A stretch of DNA of 17,015 nt from NCBI GenBank assembly GCA_002438065.1, contig DJSP01000015.1:1-17015 (forward strand), given 5' to 3'. Positions 1 through 6,386 of this stretch are shown in pieces. Positions within the stretch are counted from its first letter, which is position 1; the number at the start of each line of letters is the position of its first letter. The notes below the pieces were generated by a model that ran no database searches, was not told where the DNA came from, and worked only from the letters and a program-made list of their open reading frames with translations. A program made the position numbers and the translations under genes. The stretch comes from Caryophanales bacterium UBA6331 (lineage in GTDB: Bacteria > Bacillota_I > Bacilli_A > RF39 > UBA660).

Positions 1-19
1 AATTTATTCTATTTTACTG

Positions 20-53
20 AAAAAAACAAGGAATTTTAGCTAATTTAATCCTT
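20..53 (-). terminator. Possible rho-independent terminator after the 81-689 gene
   Basis: On the minus strand, AAGGA (53-49) can pair with TCCTT (32-28) across a long A/T-rich loop, followed by seven T (26-20). The perfect stem is only 5 bp. The position, about 30 nt after the stop codon, and the T run support it. Confidence 0.45.
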
Positions 54-80
54 CCTAATTATTGTTTAATTTTCACTTAT

Positions 81-689
81 TTATTTTGAATCACTAGCAA
101 TTGTATAAGATACTGCTCCTATAGTTGCTTGAAACTTACCATTTTCTAAAGTAGATTTTTCATCTTGCCATAAAATAATTTTAAAATAATTAGTTGAACC
201 TTTTGCAAAATTACTTATAGAACTTAATAAATAACCTTTAGTGTTTTGATTAGCGGTATCTGCATTTTCTTCTAAATCCATTAAAACTTTATCTATATAT
301 GTTGTTTCACTACAAGTTTTATCAGCACATTCAGTATATGCTATGTGAACATCACTTGCAAGAAGAGTGCTCGTATTAAACACTTCTAAATTAATAGAAG
401 ATGTTAAATCAGTATTATTATTATTTTGAACATAAAAAATATACGGCTCACAATTTAATCCTTCGCTTGCTGTTATTGGATAACTTTGACATAACTTTAA
501 AGATCCACTTACGGGGTAAATATCTAAATCTACTTTCATTGATTTAACAGTATTTAATGAAGCTAAATCCGAAATTTTTATATCAAATACATAAAAAGCA
601 TAACCAACGCCTAAAATTATTGTAGCAAATCCAAAAATAATTGAAAACACTAACAATAATGTTTGATTTTTAAAAAAATTCTTTTTCAT
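81..689 (-). CDS. Membrane-anchored extracytoplasmic protein, function unknown
   Basis: This 202-residue protein was not recognised as a named family. A short basic N-terminus (MKKNFFKNQ) is followed by one hydrophobic segment at about residues 10-33, so it is probably a membrane-anchored or signal-peptide-bearing exported protein. The rest is polar and Asn/Thr/Ser-rich. It has four cysteines in two pairs (one pair near residues 65-80, one near 120-126), which could form disulfides outside the cell. The ATG at 689 is chosen because GGTGA lies just upstream. An in-frame ATG at 722 has no ribosome site and lies upstream of the predicted transcription start. The gene follows the L27 terminator, so it is probably transcribed separately. 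Confidence 0.7.
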   Translation of the reverse strand: MKKNFFKNQTLLLVFSIIFGFATIILGVGYAFYVFDIKISDLASLNTVKSMKVDLDIYPVSGSLKLCQSYPITASEGLNCEPYIFYVQNNNNTDLTSSINLEVFNTSTLLASDVHIAYTECADKTCSETTYIDKVLMDLEENADTANQNTKGYLLSSISNFAKGSTNYFKIILWQDEKSTLENGKFQATIGAVSYTIASDSK

Positions 690-712
690 ATTTTCACCAT
701 ACTCTCTATAAA

Positions 713-741
713 AGAATATCATAGATTTAATCTTTTAACAA
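713..741 (-). promoter_or_regulatory. Candidate promoter for the 81-689 gene
   Basis: On the minus strand: TTGTTA (741-736), a 17-nt spacer, then TATTCT (718-713) preceded by an extended -10 TGA. It directly follows the T run of the L27 terminator. The match is moderate and A/T-rich sequence gives chance hits. Confidence 0.35.
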
Positions 742-742
742 G

Positions 743-763
743 AAAAAAGCAAGTATTACTTAC
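743..763 (-). terminator. Terminator of the L21-Prp-L27 operon
   Basis: On the minus strand, GTAAGT (763-758) pairs with ACTTGC (754-749), with one G-U pair and a 3-nt loop, followed by TTTTTT (748-743). The rpmA stop codon (758-756) lies in the loop and stem edge, so termination signal and gene end overlap. Confidence 0.7.
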
Positions 764-1040
764 TATAAACACTTACTTTTTTCTTATCTTTTCCTAATCT
801 TTCATATTTTACTACACCATCAATTAATGCATATAAAGTATGATCTTTACCCATTCCAACGTTTGTTCCTGGGTAGATTTTAGTACCTCTTTGACGATAA
901 ATAATATTACCTGCTACGCAAGTTTGTCCATCTCCTAATTTAGCACCTAATCTACGACCAACAGAATCTCTACCATTTTGAGTAGATCCTTGAGCCTTAA
1001 CATGAGCGAAACGTTGAATGTTTAATTTAATTAATAACAT
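756..1040 (-). CDS. rpmA: 50S ribosomal protein L27 (bL27) with cleavable N-terminal extension
   Basis: This 94-residue protein is bL27 of the large subunit, whose N-terminus reaches toward the peptidyl-transferase centre. The core motifs GSTQNGRDS, RRLGAKLGDGQ and IIYRQRGTK are clear. As in other Bacillota, the chain starts with an extra peptide, MLLIKLNIQRF, which should be cut before AHVKAQGS by the Prp protease encoded just upstream. The usual cleavage sequence is LNLQFF followed by A. Here it reads LNIQRF, with Arg in place of the first Phe, and the mature N-terminus has Val where Lys is usual (AHVKA against AHKKG). The gene begins 2 nt after the prp stop codon, as expected for the operon, and a terminator closes it. 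Confidence 0.97.
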   Translation of the reverse strand: MLLIKLNIQRFAHVKAQGSTQNGRDSVGRRLGAKLGDGQTCVAGNIIYRQRGTKIYPGTNVGMGKDHTLYALIDGVVKYERLGKDKKKVSVYSK

Positions 1041-1042
1041 TT

Positions 1043-1339
1043 TTATTTCTCACTTTCTATTTTAATATTTTTTGGATAATCTTTTGCTAAATCTTTTAGC
1101 ATTAATATTAAGTTATTAAATAATTTGTCTGATATATCATTATTGTTAATTATTTCTAAATAAACTGTATTTCCATCATCTTCATATATAAGTGATGATG
1201 AATCGATAGAACTAATATTATTAACTGTGCAAGTTACCAAACTAGATACACTAGCACAAACTATATCTTTACCATATTCAGCATAATTAGCATGTCCTGA
1301 TATTTTCATCCAATTATTACTATAAATAACTTTTATCAT
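1043..1339 (-). CDS. prp: Ribosomal-processing cysteine protease Prp (YsxB family)
   Basis: This 98-residue protease removes the N-terminal extension of L27, a step needed for ribosome assembly in Bacillota. The family signature is visible: GHANYAEYGKDIVCASVS, with the catalytic His at residue 16 and Cys at residue 28. The 12-residue spacing matches the His22/Cys34 pair known from the Staphylococcus aureus enzyme. It lies between rplU and rpmA, the standard order. The ATG at 1339 is 1 nt after the L21 stop codon. A TTG at 1348 would add three residues and overlap rplU. Neither start has a strong Shine-Dalgarno site, so expression may depend on translational coupling to rplU. Confidence 0.95.
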   Translation of the reverse strand: MIKVIYSNNWMKISGHANYAEYGKDIVCASVSSLVTCTVNNISSIDSSSLIYEDDGNTVYLEIINNNDISDKLFNNLILMLKDLAKDYPKNIKIESEK

Positions 1340-1340
1340 A

Positions 1341-1640
1341 TTAACCAACTATAGATTTAACTACTAATTTAGTATATGGTTGTCTATGTCCTTTAGTTAG
1401 ACGATATTTCTTTTTAGGTCTATATTTAAACACTAAAATTTTCTTTTGTTTACCATGTTTAACTACTTCGCAAACAACTTTAGCTCCTTTAACATATGGA
1501 GTTCCAGTTTTTTCGCCAACAGCAAGTACATCAGTAAAATCAATTGTAGAGCCTGCTTCTGCATCTAATTTTTCTACAAAGATTTCGTCACCTTCAGCAA
1601 CATAATATTGTTTACCACCTGTAACAAATATAGCTTTCAT
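1341..1640 (-). CDS. rplU: 50S ribosomal protein L21 (bL21)
   Basis: This 99-residue protein is bL21, which binds 23S rRNA. The N-terminus MKAIFVTGGKQYYVAEGD and the C-terminal basic motif KILVFKYRPKKKYRLTKGHRQ are typical, and the length is normal. The ATG at 1640 is chosen because GGGAGG lies upstream at good spacing. The frame stays open further upstream only because it runs into the L21 leader RNA. It is the first gene of the rplU-prp-rpmA operon. Confidence 0.97.
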   Translation of the reverse strand: MKAIFVTGGKQYYVAEGDEIFVEKLDAEAGSTIDFTDVLAVGEKTGTPYVKGAKVVCEVVKHGKQKKILVFKYRPKKKYRLTKGHRQPYTKLVVKSIVG

Positions 1641-1642
1641 TA

Positions 1643-1713
1643 ATTTTCCTCCCATCTTTTTAGGACTCGCCTTTAAGGTGTGCTTAAGCATCTTTTTACC
1701 TTTTCAGTGCGGT
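1643..1713 (-). promoter_or_regulatory. L21 leader RNA (autoregulatory 5' UTR of rplU)
   Basis: The untranslated region just before rplU has the conserved features of the L21 leader of Bacillota. It begins with ACCGCAC (1713-1707), has an AAGGT/ACCTT stem enclosing a TGCTTAAGCA palindrome, then GGCGAGTCC, and ends with AAAAAGATGGGAGG, which contains the ribosome site. TCCT of the GGCGAGTCCT block can pair with AGGA of the Shine-Dalgarno region, so folding could hide the start site. By family knowledge, such leaders let a ribosomal protein (probably L21) repress its own operon. The identification rests on remembered consensus and was not tested with a covariance model. Confidence 0.8.
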
Positions 1714-1738
1714 TTATAAATTAATTACAAACATAGTT

Positions 1739-1767
1739 AATATAGCAAATTTTTCTATTTATGTCTA
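1739..1767 (-). promoter_or_regulatory. Promoter of the rplU-prp-rpmA operon
   Basis: On the minus strand: TAGACA (1767-1762), a 17-nt spacer, then TATATT (1744-1739) preceded by TGC, giving an extended -10. Transcription would start near 1732, about 20 nt before the conserved start of the L21 leader. It sits between the end of the third sigma gene and rplU, where no convincing terminator was seen. Confidence 0.65.
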
Positions 1768-1793
1768 TAACTTTTATTAAGTTTGTTAAATTT

Positions 1794-2675
1794 CTATTTA
1801 ATCATTAATTTAGGATTAAATTGTTCAATTATTTCTGAGTTTTGAAGTTTTTCTATGGCTCTTTGCTTTAATTCATATACTCTTTGTTTCGTAATACTTA
1901 ATAATGATGCTACTTCACTACAATCTATTGGCTCGCCTGTTTCAAAGCCAAAATAATACCAAAGTACTTCTTTTTGTCTTTTAGTAAGATTACATGAATT
2001 AAATACTGAATTTTTTAATAGTTCATTAAGGTAAGTATTTTCAAATTCTAGAATACAATTATCTTCTTCAGGAATTTTTTCAATTAACTCATATTCTGGA
2101 AAAAATTCTTCCTTTTGTTCTTCATTATATAAAATTTTATTTAACGAAAGTGTGTTATCTAATAACACTTTATATTCTAATACTTCATCTTTACTAACAT
2201 GAAGTTCTGTTGCTATTTCAGTATTAGTTGGCTGAATTCCATATTGAGAATAGTACGTGAGAATATATTTTTTAACCTTTAGGATTTCAGTTATAAACGC
2301 GATAGGAACTTTAAAATTAAAATAATTTTTAACTAAATATCTATTAATATATCCTTTAATCCAATATTTAGCATATGTGCTAAAACAATAGCCTTTTTTA
2401 TAGTCAAATCTTTCAATTGCTATTATTAATCCTTGACATCCTACATTAAATAATTCAGAAATGTCATATACTTTATCCTTAAACTTTTTAGCGATAGAAA
2501 TAACTAAACATAAGTTATGTAAAATTAGTTGTTCTCTTGCTTCAATACTACCTTGTTCCATATCTTTAAACAATTTATATTGGTCTTCTTTTGACAATGT
2601 ATTTAATTGATATTCATCAATATATTCTAATATTAAATCCATTGATTTATGTTCATTATGATTTTTCTTTGACAT
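1794..2675 (-). CDS. Divergent RpoD-like sigma-70 factor, third of three tandem copies
   Basis: This 293-residue sigma-70 family protein would direct RNA polymerase to promoters. Region 2 starts near NLCLVISIAKKF and runs through LFNVGCQGLIIAIERFDYKKGYCFSTYAKYW. Region 3 follows, and region 4 ends in ITKQRVYELKQRAIEKLQ. It lacks the ~110-residue N-terminal domain of the two upstream copies. Promoter-contact positions are altered. The region 2.4 motif WIRQAITR is WIKGYINR here, so the -10-contacting Gln is Gly and Thr is Asn, and the first melting Trp is Tyr. In region 4.2, the RERVRQIE of canonical factors is KQRVYELK. It may read a different promoter or act as a non-productive competitor. 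AAGGAGA precedes the ATG. It starts 23 nt after the second copy, so they are probably co-transcribed. Confidence 0.88.
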   Translation of the reverse strand: MSKKNHNEHKSMDLILEYIDEYQLNTLSKEDQYKLFKDMEQGSIEAREQLILHNLCLVISIAKKFKDKVYDISELFNVGCQGLIIAIERFDYKKGYCFSTYAKYWIKGYINRYLVKNYFNFKVPIAFITEILKVKKYILTYYSQYGIQPTNTEIATELHVSKDEVLEYKVLLDNTLSLNKILYNEEQKEEFFPEYELIEKIPEEDNCILEFENTYLNELLKNSVFNSCNLTKRQKEVLWYYFGFETGEPIDCSEVASLLSITKQRVYELKQRAIEKLQNSEIIEQFNPKLMIK

Positions 2676-2697
2676 TTGTTTGTTTCTCCTTATTTAA

Positions 2698-3900
2698 TTA
2701 TCTTACTATTTTATATTCTTTAAAGACTTTATTTTGGCTTAATTTTTTTAAAGTTCTCTCTTCAAGTTGTCTAACTCTTTCTTTATTTATTCCTAGTATT
2801 TTTCCTACTTGTTCTAAAGTATAACATTTACCATCTTTAAATCCATAACGATATGCAATAATTATTTTATCTCTATCTGAAATATTTGTTAATTTTTTTA
2901 AAACAGTTCTAAATTGCTTACCAAATATTTCATTCTCAATACATTCAGTAAAATCCATTGTCTTTTCATCAGGAATAAGATCGATTATTTCTACTTCACC
3001 ATCGTATTCATCATTACTTGTCTCTACGCAATAAGATAATACATTATCTATATTTTTTATTGCTACTTTTACCGTTTCTACTGGTAATTTAGTTTGTAAT
3101 GCGATTTTTTCAATAGAAGGTTTATAACCATATTCAGAATAAAAATCATTAATATAAGTTTTTATTTTGAAAATAATCTGACTAATTTCGACTGGTACTC
3201 TAATGATTCTTGATTCATTATCTATAGATCTTATAATAAATTGTCTTATCCAATATATTGCATATGTAGAAAATTTAACTCCCATTTTATAATTATATTT
3301 TTTAGCCGCTTTAATAAGTCCTTCGTTTCCTGATTGAATTAAATCAATTAATTCTATTCCGTTATTTTGATATTTTTTTGCAACACTTACAACTAATCGT
3401 AAATTATAATAAATTAGCTCATCTAAAGCAGATTTATCGTTACTTTCATATCTTTTACATAATTCACATGTTTCGGAATAAGTTAATATTTTTGACGGTA
3501 ATGAACGAAGATACTGTCTAAGAATATCGTTATATAACATATTTAATTGAATTTCTTCGTTAATATCTTCATCAAGTTCATATTCATTATTATAATTATT
3601 TGGTTCATTAGATTTAAGAATATTTAAAAATCTTAAAGCTTTTAAACAAGATTTAATAAAATTTTTATCAGTTAATTTATTAATTTCATTTGATATTATT
3701 ATCTTATTTAAAGAGTTTGCAAATAAGGTATTAGTATTAATTAAACTTAGCATTTCATTATTATTAAGATTTATTTTTTTAATTTTTAGATATTCTTCTA
3801 ACTTATTTACATTTTGAAAATAATTGTTTTCTTTAAAATTATCATTTATATATTTGTTAATAATTTCTAATTTTTTTGTATCTATATTATTATTATTCAT
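2698..3900 (-). CDS. RpoD-like sigma-70 factor, second of three tandem copies
   Basis: This 400-residue group 1/2-type sigma factor has an N-terminal ~110-residue domain, opening LEIINKYINDNF, that resembles the upstream paralog (LEMINNFINENF). A short acidic linker and region 1.2 (ILRQYLRSLPSKIL) follow. Region 2 contains NLRLVVSVAKKYQ, DLIQSGNEGLIKAAKKYNY and FSTYAIYWIRQFIIRS. Region 4.2 reads INKERVRQLEERTLKKL. The -35-reading residues (E-R-x-R-Q) are kept. In the -10 reader the Gln is kept, but the Thr of the canonical WIRQAIT is Ile and the first of the paired Trp is Tyr. GGGAG precedes the ATG. It lies 28 nt after the first copy and 23 nt before the third. Confidence 0.92.
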   Translation of the reverse strand: MNNNNIDTKKLEIINKYINDNFKENNYFQNVNKLEEYLKIKKINLNNNEMLSLINTNTLFANSLNKIIISNEINKLTDKNFIKSCLKALRFLNILKSNEPNNYNNEYELDEDINEEIQLNMLYNDILRQYLRSLPSKILTYSETCELCKRYESNDKSALDELIYYNLRLVVSVAKKYQNNGIELIDLIQSGNEGLIKAAKKYNYKMGVKFSTYAIYWIRQFIIRSIDNESRIIRVPVEISQIIFKIKTYINDFYSEYGYKPSIEKIALQTKLPVETVKVAIKNIDNVLSYCVETSNDEYDGEVEIIDLIPDEKTMDFTECIENEIFGKQFRTVLKKLTNISDRDKIIIAYRYGFKDGKCYTLEQVGKILGINKERVRQLEERTLKKLSQNKVFKEYKIVR

Positions 3901-3927
3901 TTTAGTCTCCCAATGACATGATTTTAA

Positions 3928-5124
3928 TTAGTGAAACTGACGAATTTTTCTATTCTTTTTTAGTTTTCTTAAGGCTTTAGATTCAATTTGTCTAACTCTT
4001 TCTCTTGTCACCCCATAGATTTGGCCAATTTCTTCTAAAGTATATTTTTTTCCGTTAAATCCAAAACGATATTTTATTACAGCAAGTTCTCTTTCGGTTA
4101 AATTTGTTTCATAATTTAAAATGTGATTAAAATCATCTTCAAATAACTTTTGCTGTTGTTTTTCGTCACTATTTTTATCATCAGGTATGAATTCTTGCAA
4201 TTCAGTTTCATCAGCATCGACACCTTTTCCAACAACTGTTTGATTTAAAGAAACTGTTCCATTCATTAAAATTAAACATTCTTCTATTCTACTTTCATTA
4301 ATATTTAATGCTTTTGATATTTCTTCGGCATTTGGATATCTATTATAAAGTTCGAAAAATTCATTTGAGTATTTTTTTATTTTATAAAAATGTTCACTAA
4401 TATGAACAGGAATTCTAATGTTTCTTGACTCATTAGCAATACATCTTGTAATTGATTGTCTTATCCACCATCTAGCATAAGTTGAAAATTTCCATCCTAG
4501 TTTATAATTAAATTTTTCAATAGCTCGTATTAAGCCTTCTATACCAGATTGAATTAAATCTAATAGTTCTACACCACGATTATTATATTGTTTGGCAACT
4601 GATATAACTAGTCTAAGATTATGGGTTACTAACTCATCAAATGCCTTTTTATTACCTTTTTCAATTTCTTTACATAGTTCTATAACTTCATTTTTTGATA
4701 ATATTTTTGATGGTATGCTTTTAACAAATAAGGCTACAGCATCCATTTCATTACTTGATGCATATAAATCAAAATCATCTAAATTTTCATATTCTTCTTC
4801 GGTTTCATCTGTTTCTTTACAATCTTGACAGTAATATTTATAAGCTTTAATCATTAAATTAACAAAATAAACATTCATTGAATTTAACTTATCAATATTT
4901 TCGGGAATGCATACAGTAGATATCATCTTTTTAAATAATTCGTTATTTTTAATTAACATTGCAATATCAATAATATCGTATTTTTCTTTTTCCTCATTAA
5001 ATATAATTTTACTTTCTAATATAAATGAAATTAATTTTTCTAAATTATTAAATGCTTTAATTTCGCTATCTTCAAAATTTTCATTTATAAAATTGTTAAT
5101 CATTTCTAAATTTTTGTTGCTCAT
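3928..5124 (-). CDS. RpoD-like sigma-70 factor, first of three tandem copies
   Basis: This 398-residue sigma factor is the most canonical of the three. Region 1.2 (DAVALFVKSIPSKILSKNE), region 2 (NLRLVISVAKQYNNRG, LDLIQSGIEGLIRAIEKFNY, FSTYARWWIRQSITR, RNIRIPVHI), region 3 and region 4.2 (VTRERVRQIESKALRKL) are all present. The paired Trp and the Gln/Thr of region 2.4 are intact, so a housekeeping-like promoter preference is expected. The first ~110 residues do not look like classical region 1.1 but match the second copy. It may be an alternative group 2 factor or the main RpoD. The sequence cannot decide, because the usual dnaG neighbour is absent. The ATG at 5124 is chosen for its AAGGGGAG site. 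The upstream in-frame GTG/ATG codons lie inside the promoter. Confidence 0.93.
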   Translation of the reverse strand: MSNKNLEMINNFINENFEDSEIKAFNNLEKLISFILESKIIFNEEKEKYDIIDIAMLIKNNELFKKMISTVCIPENIDKLNSMNVYFVNLMIKAYKYYCQDCKETDETEEEYENLDDFDLYASSNEMDAVALFVKSIPSKILSKNEVIELCKEIEKGNKKAFDELVTHNLRLVISVAKQYNNRGVELLDLIQSGIEGLIRAIEKFNYKLGWKFSTYARWWIRQSITRCIANESRNIRIPVHISEHFYKIKKYSNEFFELYNRYPNAEEISKALNINESRIEECLILMNGTVSLNQTVVGKGVDADETELQEFIPDDKNSDEKQQQKLFEDDFNHILNYETNLTERELAVIKYRFGFNGKKYTLEEIGQIYGVTRERVRQIESKALRKLKKNRKIRQFH

Positions 5125-5153
5125 AATTAAACTCCCCTTTCGAAATTGACTAT

Positions 5154-5182
5154 ATACTACCATAAAATTAACCATAAATCAA
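5154..5182 (-). promoter_or_regulatory. Promoter of the three-sigma operon
   Basis: On the minus strand: TTGATT (5182-5177), a 17-nt spacer, then TAGTAT (5159-5154) preceded by an extended -10 TGG. The predicted start near 5147 leaves a leader of about 22 nt to the ATG at 5124. It is a housekeeping-type promoter, so the operon need not depend on its own products. Confidence 0.55.
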
Positions 5183-5223
5183 GATATTTTTAACAATTTA
5201 TATACTTATGTTCGGGTATTAGC

Positions 5224-5251
5224 CAAAATAAAAAGAAGCACATAGCTTCTT
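5224..5251 (-). terminator. Terminator of the HU gene
   Basis: On the minus strand, AAGAAGC (5251-5245) and GCTTCTT (5239-5233) form a perfect 7-bp stem with a 5-nt loop, followed by a T-rich tract (TTTTATTTT). It begins 7 nt after the hup stop codon. Confidence 0.85.
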
Positions 5252-5257
5252 AATGAA

Positions 5258-5530
5258 TTAATTTAAAGCGTCTTTTAATTTGTTTCCAGCTTTAAATGTT
5301 GGAGCAACTTTAGCAGGAATTTTAATCTTTTCTTTAGTTAAAGGATTAATTCCTTCTCTAGCAGCTCTTTCTTTAGCAGCAAATGTTCCGAATCCAACTA
5401 ATGAAACTTTGCCACCTTTCTTTAATGCTTCAGTAATACCAGCAAGTGTTGCATCTAATGCTCTTAGAGCTTCAGCTTTACTCATATTTGCTTCAGTAGC
5501 AATAAATTCTACTAATTCTTGTTTAGTCAT
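5258..5530 (-). CDS. hup: DNA-binding protein HU
   Basis: This 90-residue HU-family histone-like protein bends and compacts the nucleoid as a dimer. The N-terminal helical half (MTKQELVEFIATEANMSKAE), the GGKVSLVGFGTF turn, the DNA-binding arm around NPLTKEKIKIPA and the C-terminal PTFKAGNKLKDAL are all standard, and the length is normal. The arm reads GINP where GRNP is usual. A strong AGGAGG precedes the ATG. In Bacillus subtilis the HU gene (hbs) follows spoIVA. Here one extra gene (5680-6297) lies between, so the old gene order is still visible. It has its own terminator and probably its own promoter. Confidence 0.97.
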   Translation of the reverse strand: MTKQELVEFIATEANMSKAEALRALDATLAGITEALKKGGKVSLVGFGTFAAKERAAREGINPLTKEKIKIPAKVAPTFKAGNKLKDALN

Positions 5531-5583
5531 TTTGACTTCCTCCTATTTTAATAATTTTATAAGGCAAATTACCCTACAAATAA

Positions 5584-5612
5584 AATTTACCAAAACTGGG
5601 GACAAAATGCAA
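5584..5612 (-). promoter_or_regulatory. Candidate promoter of the HU gene
   Basis: On the minus strand: TTGCAT (5612-5607), a 17-nt spacer, then TAAATT (5589-5584) preceded by TGG. An alternative -35 (TTGTCC) lies a few bases downstream, so the exact promoter is uncertain. The ~150-nt gap upstream of hup otherwise holds only A/T runs. Confidence 0.35.
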
Positions 5613-5679
5613 TAAAAAAGGGCTATTTTTTGAAAAAATATACGATTTTACTTAACAAAATTATCAAATTATATAAATA

Positions 5680-6297
5680 TTAATCTCTTTTAAATTCTTT
5701 TGGTTTATTATTAGATACATATTTAACAAATTCACCCATTATTTTATACTTTTCGATTCCTTCTTCAGTAAAAAAAATACTTTTTCTTAAATTAAATCTA
5801 CAATAACTATCTATTAAGCTTGATATAAAATCTTTTTCTTTATCTTTATTTATATATATAGTTCCAGGCCATGAAGGAATCAGTTCTTTTGGTAAGTCAA
5901 CTTTGTAATTACCTATGGATACAAATTTGTCTAAATCTTTTTTTGTAATATTTAGTTCAAATAAATAAGAGTATAAATAATTAAATTCATCGGGATAGAA
6001 TATAGTTTTCCGATTTTTCTCTGCATCATCATATGTTTCAGGACCATGAAAAGGATAAAATCTTTCTTCCCATAAACTTAGATCTTCCTTTACATACTCT
6101 GAATTATTTATAATATTTAAATCCATATTATCGATAGAATCTATTATTTTGGCTCTAAATAATTTTTTTGAGATACTACTATCATATTTTTCACTAAAAT
6201 CTTCTGATTTTATAAAAAGGAAATATTTTCCATCAAATTCTTTATTATAATTTTCAATCTTAATAGCAAGCGTATCGCCTTCGTTTAATTTTATCAT
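5680..6297 (-). CDS. Hypothetical protein between spoIVA and HU
   Basis: This 205-residue protein was not recognised. It has no signal peptide and no membrane segment, so it is probably cytoplasmic. It is rich in Lys, Glu, Asp and aromatic residues. The N-terminus (MIKLNEGDTLAIKIEN) suggests a beta-strand start, and the C-terminal third is helix-like and basic. A strong AAAGGAGT site lies before the ATG. A weak extended -10 (TGATATATT, 6334-6326) may give it its own transcript after the spoIVA terminator. It interrupts the spoIVA-hbs order known from Bacillus, which suggests an insertion or a lineage-specific gene. No role in sporulation can be claimed from sequence. Confidence 0.75.
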   Translation of the reverse strand: MIKLNEGDTLAIKIENYNKEFDGKYFLFIKSEDFSEKYDSSISKKLFRAKIIDSIDNMDLNIINNSEYVKEDLSLWEERFYPFHGPETYDDAEKNRKTIFYPDEFNYLYSYLFELNITKKDLDKFVSIGNYKVDLPKELIPSWPGTIYINKDKEKDFISSLIDSYCRFNLRKSIFFTEEGIEKYKIMGEFVKYVSNNKPKEFKRD

Positions 6298-6350
6298 TTT
6301 TTGACTCCTTTAATTATCTAATATAAATATATCATATTTTTTATGTTTAA

Positions 6351-6386
6351 AAAAATAAAAAAGACAACACTTTTAAATGTTATCTT
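6351..6386 (-). terminator. Terminator of spoIVA
   Basis: On the minus strand, AAGATAACAT (6386-6377) pairs with GTGTTGTCTT (6370-6361), a 10-bp stem with two G-U pairs and a 6-nt loop, followed by a T-rich run. The base of the stem touches the spoIVA stop codon (6388-6386). Confidence 0.8.

Noticed and set aside
1770..1794. Terminator after the third sigma gene (AACTT-AATAA-AAGTT)
   Set aside because: The stem is 5 bp of mostly A-T pairs and no T run follows on the minus strand.
5200..5215. LexA-like half-site CGAACATAAG upstream of the sigma operon
   Set aside because: Only one half matches (CGAAC); the opposite half lacks GTTCG, so no SOS box is claimed.
5280..5615. Plus-strand open reading frame over the HU gene
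   Set aside because: It is the antisense shadow of hup, has no ribosome site and no family resemblance. The same holds for plus-strand frames over the sigma, spoIVA, kinase and Tad genes.
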